From Nemertoderma westbladi (taxonomy: Eukaryota > Xenacoelomorpha > Nemertodermatida > Nemertodermatidae), in NCBI GenBank assembly GCA_032718475.1, contig JAUCBJ010003897.1, positions 1 through 20,852 of the forward strand: DNA of 20,852 bases, given 5' to 3'. Shown here one piece after another: positions 8,120 to 19,381 of the stretch; within the stretch, counting starts at the first letter, position 1; each line of letters starts with the position of its first letter. The notes beneath the pieces were generated by a model. That model ran no database searches and was not told where the DNA came from. It worked only from the letters and a program-made list of their open reading frames with translations. The translations under genes were made by a program, and so were the position numbers.

Positions 8120-9814
8120 ATGAAGATTGCTGTGATTGGCGCCGGGGCTGCTGGACTGGTAACAGCTAAGTTCATCCTCAACCAACCCGGTTTCAGCGTA
8201 AAAGTATATGAACAGGGTTACAGCGTCGGCGGCACCTGGTGTTACACCGATAATGTCGACCGCCACGGACTTCCTTGCCATTCCAGCATGTACCACAACC
8301 TGATAACCAACCTTCCCAAGGAAGTCATGGCGTTCCCAGACTTCCAATTCCCTTTCGATGGGCCTTCCTTTATACCACACCACGAGGTCGCCTTGTATCT
8401 CCAGAATTACGCGAAACATTTCGGCATTCTTCCGCATATCCAATTCGGAAGGCGAGTTCAACTTGTCGATTTTGTAGATAACAAATCATCGGCGATTCAG
8501 TGGCTGGTCACGACGTCCTTTTTACAACAATCGGAAACCGTCGTAGTGTGCAATCAATGATTACCTAGTCAATCTTCATTTCGTAAAGGTAAAATTTAAA
8601 TTGACAAGATAATAGGGAAATTATGTACAATTTCGTGTTCCGTATACAGGAACTGTCGGCGAATGAATATCTCGCCTCAATGTTAAATTATTCTCAATTG
8701 TTTAGGGAAAGGAGCAGGTGACACTAGCGCGTTATTCTAAACAAAACAATAAACTAAGTCAATAGAACAGGTTACGTACGTTAAATGAATTAAATAAGTT
8801 TTTTTTTTAATTTACAAACTCAATAAATTTTATTTTTCCAATTAATGTGGATTTTGTTCATGAAAAATTACCCATTACGAAATTGGAGAAACGAATATGT
8901 CTAGGTAATCCATTGAGACACAGATTCCAACCACTCAAACCGACGAAACGGAAACATTCGATGCCGTTGTCATAGCAAACGGACACTTCCAAAAACCATA
9001 TTACGCAAAGATTCAAGGTTTATCTAGTTTCCCAGGCGCCGTTACCCATTCCCATGACTACCGTCGTCCGGAGACCTACCGCGACCAGCGGGTGCTGGTG
9101 TTCGGGGCCGGAGCTTCCGGTATAGATATCGCAGTCGACGTTTGTTCCCAGGCAACGCGAGTCGTCCTCGCCAACGCGGAGCCCTACCCCTGGAAACCGT
9201 TGCCGAGCAACTGCGAACGCGCTGGAAACATTGCCGTTATCACCGGAAATGAGGTTGAATTCGTCGATGGATCTAAATACCATCCCGACTCGATAATTGT
9301 GTGTTCCGGATACGATTACGATTTCCCATTTTTATCCTCGAGATGCCAAGTTATTGTAGAAGATAAGAGAGTAATGCCGTTATATAAACAAGTGATACAC
9401 GTGGACAGACCCACACTGTGTCTGATTGGCCTTTGTAGTTACACGTGCCCATTCCCAATGTTCCATTGTCAGTCTCAATTCATTGTTAACTCGTTAAGTG
9501 GCGCTATGAAGCTTCCTTCTCGGGCCGATATGATGTCGGATACTGAAAAGGACTTTCAATGGAGACTGTCTATAGGTATGCGACCACGGTACGCCCACCG
9601 CATGGGGGGATTACAATGGGCGTACCACAAGGAATTAGCTAGGGAAGGAGGGTTCCCTTGTCTTCCTAAAAGCTACGAGGTCTTATACGAACAGAATAGC
9701 AATAAACGGAAGGAAAATGTTCGCACATATCGGAATTATAATTACAGTTTCCATGGAGATGGATGGGTAAAAAGAGACGATATAGAGCAAGAAGTTTGGG
9801 ACAGCAGTAAATAG
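8120..9814 (+). CDS. Flavin-containing monooxygenase, short senecionine N-oxygenase/FMO GS-OX type, two exons
   Basis: Predicted product of 437 residues that would use FAD and NADPH to oxygenate soft nucleophiles (N or S). Exon 1 is 8120-8542 and exon 2 is 8924-9814, with a 381-bp intron in phase 0. The acceptor is ACACAG|ATT. The donor is probably GTAGTG at 8543, although GTCGTA at 8540 would also keep frame. A stronger-looking GGTAAAA at about 8587 is excluded by an in-frame TGA at 8558. Motifs: FAD-binding GAGAAG (residues 7-12), GGTW (37-40), NLPKEVMAFPDF (about 64-75), the FMO signature FxGxxxHxxxY (F177, G179, H183, Y187), NADPH-binding GAGASG (202-207), and a C-terminal CSGYDYDFPFL matching the family's CTGYxYxFPFL block. 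The length fits the short FMO class, not the ~530-residue vertebrate FMOs. No disabling change is seen. The substrate cannot be read from the sequence. Confidence 0.9.
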
Positions 9815-9921
9815 ATATCAGGGTTTCTTTGCTATTTGTAAAAACTGTATAAATTAGTAATAATTATTTGTAGTAAAAATCCGTATTAATTTTGTTGTAG
9901 TGTAATCGGATAGGGAGGGGT

Positions 9922-9939
9922 GGGGGGGGGGGGGGGGGG
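9922..9939. repeat. Poly-G tract (18 G) in the FMO 3' region
   Basis: An uninterrupted run of 18 G preceded by GGGAGGGGT, about 110 bp after the FMO stop codon. If it lies in the 3' UTR, the transcript would contain a G-rich run able to form a quadruplex. Confidence 0.9.
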
Positions 9940-9953
9940 TGGACGTTCGACGC

Positions 9954-9959
9954 AATAAA
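9954..9959 (+). promoter_or_regulatory. Candidate poly(A) signal AATAAA for FMO
   Basis: AATAAA lies about 140 bp after the FMO stop codon, just beyond the poly-G tract. A second AATAAA is at 10006-10011. Either could serve; only transcript ends would decide. Confidence 0.4.
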
Positions 9960-10887
9960 AATGACCTAAATCGACCTAAATAAGACCTGAATTGATTGCT
10001 CCGAAAAATAAAACCGTAACCTGTTTTATTGTCTTTATTTTATTGTTTTGGATCGAATAACGTGCCACTGTAACATGCTCCTTTCCCGAAATTGATAATT
10101 GGACATTGAAACGAGATATTAATTCACAGAGCTCGTTTAATAATCAGCCGTTGATCATTAGCCTATTATTATATCATTATAATCATATTTATTTATTCAT
10201 ATTTCAATAATTAATTTAGTTGTTTAATGTAACTAAATAAAGTGAAATTAAAGCTAAAGCTAACTAAATCGTGTATGTTTATTTATGGCTAAAAACTTAT
10301 TATAGTAAAAAATTAAACTTACTTACCTTAAAGGTTTTACCTACAGAAAGCCTCGATTTTTTAATTTTTTAAAACGAACTTCGATGGAATTTCCTGGTTT
10401 TTTTATCTAATTAAAAGTCTCGATAGACTTTGGAACTATAACTTGTATCTTTGCAAGGGATTACGATTTATTACGATGGGATAATTGTAGTAGTGGACAG
10501 TAAATGAAATCTAGTCACTCAAAGTCCGTCTACATTATGTTTTTCAAGGTCTACATTTTTGCAATTTAAGGTCTGTTATATTCGGATAATACACACAACA
10601 CAACACATTTTAGACAGACTGCCTCAAAGTACATTCTGAGTCTGAGCCCTTCTTGTGATGAGAGTTCACCGCTATTGCATGAGGTAATGTAGGGTTAGGG
10701 TTACCACTACCCCGCCCCGACCTGCACCTGTATGTGGTGGCCCAGAATATGTATCACTACGACAGCAAAACATTCACCACAAATATTACGATTGAATATT
10801 AAATATAAAGTAATAATAATAATTAAACAATTCACTATAATTAATATAGTTCGAATAATATTTAAATTATCTAAAGAAATAAATAAA
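9960..10887. other. Intergenic DNA between convergent FMO and BPHL-like genes
   Basis: AT-rich, holding the 3' ends of both converging genes. TTTATT at 10467-10472 (AATAAA on the minus strand) is a possible but distant poly(A) signal for the BPHL-like gene. A two-unit TTAGGG run lies near 10691-10702, too short to be called an interstitial telomere. No ORF was recognised. Confidence 0.4.
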
Positions 10888-12801
10888 TTATTGGCAAATA
10901 AATTCAGCGACTAATTTGTTAAACTCTTTGGCATATCGGAGGTGCAGATTATGTTTCCCATCGGGGAACCTAACCACTCTACTGTCCGGTATACACCTCG
11001 CAATATCATCCACGTTACCGTGGGGTATCATCGCGTCTTTATCTCCGTGAATAACTAAAGTTTTACTCGATATAGCTGCGAGCTCATTCTCAGTGATAAT
11101 ATCAGAGCCATAACCATGGTAACCACAAAGAGCGTCCAACCACATCTTATTAAACCCTTCCTCTCCATACATATCCACCAAAGGTTTTCTCATTTTTTCA
11201 CTCCATTTGTTCGTATCCTTAATTTTCTCGAGAATCTCGAAATCCTCACGAGTGAACCGGATTATGGATCCCCAGACAACTAGTCTGTCTACCATCTCGG
11301 GGTACTTGGAGGCCAGTAGCATGGCGATCTGGCCCCCGTCGGACCAGCCCAGCACGTGGGCGGGTTCCCATCGCAATGCGGATATCACCCCGGCAACGTC
11401 GGCGGCGTCCCGTAAGAAGAAACCGGGAGAGAAGTCGCGCTCCGGGGGTCTCGTTCTACCGTAGCCACGGAGGTCCACGGAGGCGATGGTGAAGGTGGCT
11501 GGGTCGAAACCGCCGTCCAGTTGGGGGGCGAAATCCGATCTATTTGTGGTGGGGGGGTTGGTGGACTTAGTACTACTAGTGTAGGGGTGGACTTAGTACA
11601 GTGTAGGGGTGGACTTAGTGTAGGGGTGGACTTAGTACTAGTGTAGGGGTGGACTTATTACTAGTGTAGGGGTGCAGTATTAGTAGGGGTGCAGTATTAG
11701 TGTAGGGGTGGACTTAGTACTAGTGTAGGGGTGGACTTAGTACTAGTGTAGGGGTGTAGTATTAGTGTAGGGGTGGACTTAGTACTAGTGTAGGGGTATG
11801 TGGAATCACTGGAGTGAGGGGCGTTCCTGCAAAAAGCGTGCAAAAATCGCAACACGTGCGCGGTAAATGTGCGCCGAATTTAAATAAAAGTGCGCGGAAT
11901 TGTGAGACAAACATAAAAGTGCGTGGTAATCTGTGTAAATTCTGAACAAAAGCGCGTGGATGAGATAAAAACAGTTAAAACCAGTATAAAGTCCACATAA
12001 AGTGAGAAAAATCAAGATTTCAAAAATAAATTAAAATAATAAAAATAATTTTTTTTATTTCATCGTGTTAAAATGTATCTTATCGCTTCATTATTATTTA
12101 CATAATATACGATACTGGTGTACTGGTAACTTATACAGTTATAATACATACCGGTACTTCAAACTAAAGTAAACAAAGGTTAACCAAATTACTAGTAAAA
12201 GCAAATAGTAAAAATCGACAAGAATGTCTAATTTTTTATAAAATATCGAATCTGATATTTTATCATGAGTATTGATGAAGATATTTTCCATGTATTGATT
12301 GTAACTTCTGAACTTATGTTTAATTGTGTGATCAACCTATTCAACATTCAAAGTCTACAATGTTTATTTTTTGGTGTATGCGCGGTATTTTGTCCGATAT
12401 TGTGCGAATTGGAGGTACAGAATTTACAATATGACAGTAACTACGTCTGTAAGAAGTAACCCAAATAAACGTACAGTAGGCCTACTTTTCAAACACCATA
12501 CAGCCATACAGCAATTGTCATTATAGGCCCTAACCATAACAGCATAACGTCCAGTAAATAATGACAACATATTCCCATTCTGGAGAATGTGGTCTTACCT
12601 TGTATAACCTAACATGCCAGGAAGGCATATCACTTTCTTGGGTCCGTTTCCAAATATTTCGTAATGAAATTCCAAATCATTTACTTTAACGAACTTTGAC
12701 ACCGACTTAGTTGAACTAAATCGAGTTAATAGATGCATGGGATTATAGCCAAGCCCTCTCAAAAGTCTAGGAGATGAAAATAGGAACTTTCGCAGCACCA
12801 T
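10888..12801 (-). CDS. BPHL: BPHL-like (valacyclovir hydrolase) mitochondrial serine hydrolase, two exons
   Basis: An alpha/beta-hydrolase of 284 residues (human BPHL is about 290) that cleaves alpha-amino-acid ester-type substrates. Exon 1 is 12801-12599 and exon 2 is 11539-10888, joined by a 1,059-bp phase-2 intron with donor AAG|GTAAGA and acceptor ATAG|ATCG. The junction falls right after LPGMLGYT, at the place where human BPHL reads LPGMLGSG. The catalytic triad is visible: Ser134 in the nucleophile elbow GWSDGG, Asp236 in HGDKDAMIP and His264 in GKHNLHLR. The oxyanion/core motif DLRGYGRTRPPERDF is also present. Residues 1-40 are rich in Arg, Lys, Ser and Leu with no acidic residue, as in a mitochondrial presequence. 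The ATG at 12801 has A at -3 and G at +4. The gene appears intact. Confidence 0.95.
11560..11797 (-). repeat. G-rich minisatellite in the BPHL-like intron
   Basis: About 11 copies of TAGGGGTG (first bases 11582, 11604, 11621, 11644, 11667, 11684, 11703, 11726, 11749, 11768, 11791) in a unit of about 16-24 bp, typically GTGTAGGGGTGGACTTAGTA. On the transcribed strand it is C/A-rich and its end lies only about 20 bases upstream of the exon-2 acceptor, where a polypyrimidine tract is expected. Confidence 0.93.
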
Positions 12802-12900
12802 TATTTTCAGAATAGCATAATACAGTACCGGTAATAGGTAGGCCTACGACTTCTGGACTTTACACAGAAGACAAAACCCAAGTTTGCACTGAAGTGAACA

Positions 12901-13020
12901 GAACACAGACAACAGCAACCGGCCGACCGTAATCCTCGCTCTGCAACTCTACCAGACACAGTACACAGACAACAGCAACCGGCCGACCGTAATCCTCGCT
13001 CTGCAACTCTACCAGACACA
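12901..13020 (-). repeat. 60-bp exact tandem duplication upstream of the BPHL-like gene
   Basis: 12901-12960 and 12961-13020 differ only at the second base (GAAC against GTAC). The unit includes ACAACAGCAACCGGCCGACC. It lies 100-220 bp upstream of the BPHL-like ATG, in the likely promoter or 5' UTR. The open frame across it (12807-13019, minus) exists only because 60 is divisible by three. Confidence 0.95.
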
Positions 13021-13545
13021 GACAGCCAGACTTACAGACTTAACAATGTTCTTATTTTCTTACTTTTTAGCCTATTTCAAATTTCCCGCTATCATGTTGA
13101 ATTTCTTATTATTGTTTAAACAAAATGATACTGGGCGTGTGGTACTGTACACTTTTCACACTGAAACATTTTGGTTGTGAAATGCTACTCCAATCAGAGA
13201 TTTTCATTTATATTTTATTATGGGAGGAAGAAGAACATAGAACGTTATTTAATGTATGTAACGAAATAATTGTTTTGGGGTTTAACTTGGAATCCTCCCC
13301 AAATATTTGATATATAATTATATTTAAAATTATCTCCATGGTCATGGCAGCAAGTCATTCACCCGTCTTGTCTTAAGTTAGAATTGAGTTCGCATGAAAG
13401 ACAGTTTAGTGTTCTAAATTACTGATTATTATTATCTCTTATCTGACTGGAGTAATAATATAGTATAGGATAAATGGAAGCAAAATGTGACAGTAACAAA
13501 TATTTCCCTGACAACTAGGGTGTCTTAAGTATATGATAACTCAAA

Positions 13546-13594
13546 GGGGGAAGTTTGGATTCACTGCATAAATGCAGTTCACCAAACTTCCCCC
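13546..13594. repeat. Hairpin GGGGGAAGTTTGG ... CCAAACTTCCCCC with a nearby half copy
   Basis: Outer arms 13546-13558 and 13582-13594 are perfectly complementary over 13 bp. An inner ACTGCAT/ATGCAGT pair extends the stem. A third, unpaired copy of the right half (ATAAATGCAGTTCA, then CTAACTTCCCCC) lies at about 13611-13637. Confidence 0.85.
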
Positions 13595-14587
13595 AAATGC
13601 ACACTGTGACATAAATGCAGTTCATCTAACTTCCCCCTTACACCAAATATCCACTGTTAAATTAATTTGAAGCGATATAATAAGTTCAAAAATGTGCGAG
13701 TTTTTAATTGTGTGGTCCATTTGTTAGTTGATCTCTATTTATTGTTTAATGTGCATTTAATGTCACACCTGTTTTTTGACATATTAGATGTCTGTTGTAC
13801 CTTTTCGTGACTATCTTTCATGTTACACAGATGTTAAGAATACGTTAGAAACCACATTAAGCAATGTATTGGACTATTTGACCTTATTGAACTATTTGAC
13901 CTAATTAAAAATTTTACACTTTTTGTACTTTTTTTACTTATTTGTACAAGTGCACTTTAACGGATCCCAAAAGTGGTTCCTATTTAACACACTAATCTAT
14001 TTTCTTACTTTTATTACTTATTATTTATTTACTTATCTATGTTCTTTCCTATTTCACAAATTAGGATCTATAAAATATACAGACCATTCTGAATTTTTGC
14101 AAAAAAAAATATTTTATATTTTCACTAAACTCATTCCTAGAACCCCGGCCCAATGTTGAGACAAAGGTGGAGGGGATGTTCCTTGCGAGTATGCACGAGT
14201 TTCGTTTAATAATTTCAATAATCAACTTGCTGCCATATTAATTCACGTATATTGTATCTATTGTACAATATTAATAGTATCTATAAATAAAATAATCCAC
14301 GCAAAACACAAATTACAAAGTTAAGATATTTTCAGTTTCTCAGTATTATTGGTCAAAATCAAAAGTCAAAAATCAATGGTAGAATCTCAAAAATTATTAT
14401 TTTTTCTTTACTTTTTAGATTCCTTATCTCAAATTATTGGTAGTAGACTGAAGCTACACTAGCATGTAGCTATAGTGGAAGTCTACCCCCACCATGCCCA
14501 GCAGATTAAATTATTATTTAATTAAGTTCAGTTTTATATATTCTATAATTGCTATATATTATTGTTGTGAATCCGTGTGTATATCAA

Positions 14588-14652
14588 TATTATTATTATT
14601 ATTGCTTATCGAGGAAATAAATAAATAAATAAATAAAAATAAATGAATAAAT
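14588..14652. repeat. (ATT)n and (AAAT)n microsatellites
   Basis: A short ATT run at about 14588-14603 is followed by AAAT/AAATA units at 14615-14652 with two interruptions. Confidence 0.9.
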
Positions 14653-16504
14653 ATCGTTGAGTTTCAGTTTCGGCCAATCAGAGCGTCCCATTCGTAGACC
14701 ACTTGCCCCTTCGTTATGAAAATTTGCGAGTGACCTTACATTTGGCCTATGTATATATGTTCAAAATATTAAGAAAATCGTTAGTCACTCACTCACCCAC
14801 CAACTCAGTCACTCACTGACCCATTGTCAACACGGTTTTATTTCTAGGATTCCTTTCAGAAAGTAACCAGGCAATTCCTAATTACAGTATTAATTACATG
14901 GGAAAAAAAAGTAGAACTTATTTATGTAATTTAAACTGTGTCAAGGCTTTTACGAGAGGCTAACCCCACATCCGCCGCTACGTGAGTCTGTCTGTAACTC
15001 TTATGAGTGCTATGAAGTGCTTATGAGTGCTTATGAAGGCTATCAAGTGCCTTGGGGTACCTGCCGCATAGCAGGAACACTCACGAAAGTTTATGTATAT
15101 ATATATTATCTAAACAGCAATTGAGATAAAATGATTCACAGATTCAGTTATTATATATAATATCGTTAGTATAATTTAAGTATAATATATCTGGTCTGAA
15201 TGTACAATCAATCACTGTAAGTATATAGCTTCGGCACTTAAAAACTGCTTTGAGGGAATAAAGTGACAGTTACGTGTAAACCGTTCCGTTATGTTGTGTT
15301 GTTGGCGGGCAAATGTGTGTGTGACTTATATATATTACAGGTAGGACACTATGTTGGATTTAGGGCGTGGTAAGCGCACAGTTCACTCGTGCTGCATACA
15401 TAGCATTAGTAGATTATAGTTACTAGTTGTGGAATAATATTGCAGTACTATGGACGCACACACTCGCACTAAATGAACCGAATCTATTACAGACAGGGCG
15501 CAGTCAGAACTAACCGTGTGGAAATCGAGTTGGTTTAATTTCTGGTCTTGTATATTCATCAACAAGGTAAAGCAATAATAGTAACTAATAATAAATGCAC
15601 GCAATAAGCAAGATACAATGCATGCAACAAGTTATTGATGCAATACAGCAAGCTACAATGCATGCAGCAAGGTGAAATATCACGAGTCCTGCTAGTTACA
15701 TGACTCGTAACGGGCTTAATATGTTGTTAGATTATGCCTGGAAACAATGGGACGAATATCGACTATATAAACACTGTGAGAATAGAACAGCCAATAGAGC
15801 GCAAGAATACCTGTGCCGGTAGTTACCAATGAGAGTTCAGCACTACCATATCTGCTGCTAGGCAACATATAAACAAGATTCATGGTGGTATACAATATGA
15901 GTTAGGCATAAATATCATACGCACAGAGATTGAATGATTCTTTGATAAAAATATAAGATTTCGATATGCAGTTAGTGTGTGCAGCAAAACCGCTCCCTAA
16001 AATTACGTACAAGTTCAACAGGACAGAGGACATATATAGGGATATACATAAAGGGATATACAATCTTTTAACGGTTAAGGGCAACGTCGATATTGGATAC
16101 TTACTACGTACGATTAAATGCGATAAACTATCTATCTAAATAATTAAATTAAATTAATTAAGGGTAGATCAACTTCCTCATATAAAATAATAAAGTTCGT
16201 TGAGTCTCTTCCGGTAGGACTAAATAAGCATTAAACGACCTTTCAAATAACATTAGAGTTTGATATATTTACAAATATGGTAGGTTGGTAAACTAATCGA
16301 CGTAAGTAGGTAAATATTGAGTCATATTATCCTTCGAATATAAAATACATAAATTTGACTAATATATCGAATTTCACTCTTATAATAAGAAATACATATT
16401 GTTTATTATTTACAAATATGATAGTTTTATAACGTACTTAATGGTTGATGAACGAGTACAGTGATTTTATACAGATTGACAGGCTAACTAATAGTAATCT
16501 TATA

Positions 16505-17341
16505 TTATCGCTTTCGCTTCGGATGTTTGGGGGTATTTCGCATAAAGAGTCGTTTACTCTTCTTCGCAGGCGTTTGGGGCGCAGGTAACGTCAGGTCGTC
16601 GCTTGAAAGTGTCTCATTGGGACCCAGGTGTATACCTACCGCATCTGGTGTCGGTGAAATCGGTTGGTCGGTGTATGTCCCGGTGGAGGTGCCGGGCAAG
16701 GACAGGAACTCAACCGGTCTCGTTGCGCCCGAGTCGACAGCCGGTCAACGGATCTCTAGTCCTGAAGTAGCAGCTAAGCGCTTCCGCACAGCAGCCTGCA
16801 CTGGTCCAGAGGGGACGGTTTGGGTAGCGACACCAAATGGGGGCTGCTTGCTGAGGAAAATTCTCGGAGGCACAGCGTGGAGAACTGGTTGTTCACGTTG
16901 AGCGTGTTTGCTGAAAACTCGATACTGTGGGAGCAGCTCGGGATGTCCTTCCAGGAAGTGTGAACCATAGAATGTAGAGTCACTAATAAACTTTATTATA
17001 TCGTAGGACGTTGCGCGCTCTGGGTGTATCTCGCGAAGGAAGCGTCGTACGAAGCTGGTGTTTGTGCAGGAAGCTACACGGTTGAGGAGCTCGTAACTCG
17101 GTAGCCAAGCACGCTGAACATCTGTTGCGCAGGTGAAGGGGGCAACCATGTATACTCTGAGGTGAGCTTTAGGTGCGGCGTATTGGGACGTGGTGATCGC
17201 GTTGAGATCTGCGCATCCTTCCCACGATCGAATGTATCGTGTGACACTTGTTTCATCTTCTATCTCGATGTTGGGACCAAAATGGCAGTTTGGACTACTA
17301 ACTGTGTCCCTTGAGTTGGCAACGCTCGCACTGGGTAGCAA
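16505..17341 (-). pseudogene. C-terminal segment of the degraded gene with basic NLS-like tail
   Basis: One frame from 17341 to 16505 is interrupted by a TGA at 16747; both sides are in the same frame. The first part is a folded-looking region (LREIHPERATSYDIIKFISD). The second part is Pro/Ser/Thr-rich and ends AKKSKRLFMRNTPKHPKRKR, a strong candidate nuclear localisation signal. Nuclear function is inference. Confidence 0.6.
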
Positions 17342-18041
17342 AGGCTAGACAGGAAAAGAAGATGTGATCATCGTTAACACGGCAGTAGGGACAATAGAGT
17401 TTGATGTGACTATCGGTGAGGCGCTCACAAAGAACTCCAGGTTGGGTGGGAGCCTTGTGTGTGCGAAGACCGCAATGCGCACAACGGACATGTTTGCGAA
17501 ATAACGCATAACGGAAACCTCGAACCGTGAGCCACTCGGTCCCGCTATACCAGTCGATTAAAGCGGACTCATTGTCAGGGGCAGGCACGACAGTGGTAGC
17601 TTCTGAGGTCGCTTCTAGATGGATTGGTTCCTCCGCTTGGTCGGGGGCATCCATAATATCAGTCTGTATTTGTCCAACCGAGAAGCCAGGTTTGATAATG
17701 GGTCTCTCAATCACCGATTGATGTAGATTTGAAATACATACGTCTCGGAATATGGCAAAGCCGCCGCTGGCTAGCTCATCCGCTGCGGAGCGACGTAACT
17801 CTTGCTGAGACAGTAACTTCACGCGAAACTGACTGTCAATGTTGGCTAAGAGGGTCAGGAAATGCCGAAAGCATTCAAAGTTCAGGAATTTACCGAGTTC
17901 ATTGAGTTTGGCAAGTTGTGTTCCCAACAACAACGGGTGCACTCTCAACATACGGCTACAGACATCCGCAAGCCATCCTGATAGGGCTTGGTTTTCGAAT
18001 ATGAGGTATATTGCTAACGAAGGGCGCAAGGGGATGCTCAT
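17298..18041 (-). pseudogene. Cys-rich zinc-binding segment of the degraded gene
   Basis: The longest uninterrupted frame, 247 residues. The last 70 or so carry at least three CxxC pairs with nearby His: CAHC...H, CPYC...H, CERCQLKGH. The spacing resembles treble-clef or zinc-ribbon modules, but I cannot name the domain. The stop after QLKGHS is immediately overlapped by the next frame (17341), consistent with a frameshift here. Confidence 0.65.
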
Positions 18042-18047
18042 GAAGCT

Positions 18048-18850
18048 ATATACAGCACTGATATATGGCTGAACCGAGTTTATAAATAGATTCGTCTAAG
18101 AGAATGTCCAATACGGGTTGTGGCAATAAAGCTGAGTCTATTCCCATGGCCGGGTGTCGATTCGTGTCGTTGATGTAAGCCTTTGATTTAACAAACTGTT
18201 GGTGTCTAGCATGGCATTGATAGGCGGTCAAGGCTAGGAAAACGCTGTTGGTATCACGACAAGTACACTTAAAAACATGTGTGGCTCCAGTGAGGCTGCG
18301 GATATGAATCAACTGAGTTGAACCGAGCTCATGATCTGGCACTGAGCCTTCATTGTCATAAATCATAACGCCTTAGCTGTGAATAGCATTGACTGTATGC
18401 AACCATTCAGCGTTAGCCACTTCGGTGGTCAGTTCTACAGGTTTCCATAGAGTATCTAACGAACCGGGTTCTCCACACGCTATTCTTATGGATTCTTAGC
18501 TAGGCATCTCATTAGTATTTACATTTGGTTCGATATATTTCAAATCATCCTCTAGGAAGGTTACATCTAAGTTCCAGTGTACGAGGCAATGGTAATCCAT
18601 AAATGTCACCAAGTTAAAGGATGGGCGTGGGCTGGCTTCTATTGTTACTATGTTATAAGGTTTCTTAAATGAGTTTAATTTCACCAAATAATCCAAATGT
18701 TGATGCAAAGCCTACAGTTCTACGAGGTCCAAGGGGTTCACCCATGGTGAGAATCGCATATCCCATCCAGGGTGTTCTGGTTGTATGACGTAGTATCGTT
18801 TAAGCATCACAAACCAAGGATGGTCTTTAATTCCGTAGAAGGGAAGGATG
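18048..18850 (-). pseudogene. Central segment of the degraded gene, one frame with three stops
   Basis: A single frame runs from about 18850 to 18048 with stops at 18714 (TAG), 18498 (TAA) and 18375 (TAA). Recognisably non-random blocks include HPWFVMLKRYYVIQPEHPGW, NIVTIEASPRPSFNLVTF and FKCTCRDTNSVFLALTAYQC, the last with a Cys-x-Cys and a downstream CHARH that may bind metal. That protein-like sequence keeps the same frame across three stops argues against introns. Confidence 0.6.
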
Positions 18851-19365
18851 ATGAGCTACATTTATTTCGTGGACCTTTTCCCGAATTACGTCAGCTCGAG
18901 TGCGAGAAGGGGGAACTAATTCACCATCTACACATAACGGTTCCAAACGTAATGGCGTCTTTAACATCGGAACATCGGCAATAGCACAAGTGGTTTCAGT
19001 GCCCTGTCGAAGATGCACGGTTGCTTGGTGCCAAAGACCTTGTGCTGCATGGAAGGGTGAACGTAACGTTTAGGTTGAAAACCTTCCATCAATGATTGGA
19101 CATAAGGTTGGCGGTAGATGGTGAGGTCGGCATTCTCCAGCGCTATCACTTCTTCCTCACATCGTTCTTTCTCTCTAGCCTCAGCTTGGAGATTGGAGAA
19201 GAAATCTGAGAAGGATTGTATGTCTCCTTCGGCGATACGAGCTCTCAATGTATTAATTTCTGGTCTGGTTGGAATGCAGTGTTGTACATGGCCTCCAACA
19301 AAGCGAGTTCTGTTAACAAGGTACCGGATGGAGTCGTGGATAGGCGCGCATGGATACCGGCTAAA
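18827..19365 (-). pseudogene. Coiled-coil-like segment of the degraded gene
   Basis: Open from 19365, just after a TAG at 19368, to 18961. It includes DIQSFSDFFSNLQAEAREKE followed by RCEEEVIALENADL, a charged helical region. A shift to the frame 19018-18827 follows, where the sequence again reads like protein (RLEPLCVDGELVPPSRTRAD). Confidence 0.55.
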
Positions 19366-19381
19366 CTAGACGACATTATCA

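Larger units (their letters stand above)
13021..16504. other. Gene-poor AT-rich interval with simple repeats
   Basis: No splice-bounded exon or recognisable protein domain was seen on either strand. The open frames here (near 13125-13310, 13923-14159, 15383-15604 and 15902-16084) encode low-complexity hydrophobic peptides typical of AT-rich chance. The interval contains a 49-bp hairpin at 13546-13594, (ATT)n and (AAAT)n runs at about 14588-14652, short tandem TTATGAGTGC units at about 14999-15050, and a repeated CAAGNTACAATGCATGCA motif at about 15608-15670. Confidence 0.5.

Noticed and set aside
8117-8461. Minus-strand 114-codon open frame opposite FMO exon 1
   Set aside because: Antisense to a clearly conserved FMO exon; no independent evidence.
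10691-10702. TTAGGG-type telomeric repeat
   Set aside because: Only about two units; expected by chance or as a minor repeat.
12807-13019. Minus-strand ORF with repeated SGRVAERGLRSAGCC peptide
   Set aside because: The repetition comes from the 60-bp tandem DNA duplication; located directly upstream of the BPHL-like ATG and without domain.
13923-14159. Plus-strand hydrophobic 78-codon open frame
   Set aside because: Low-complexity Phe/Tyr/Leu translation of T-rich DNA; no conserved motif or splice context.
14999-15050. Possible CRISPR-like array of TTATGAGTGC units
   Set aside because: The units are short, contiguous and degenerate with no spacers, and the context is an animal genome; simple tandem repeat.
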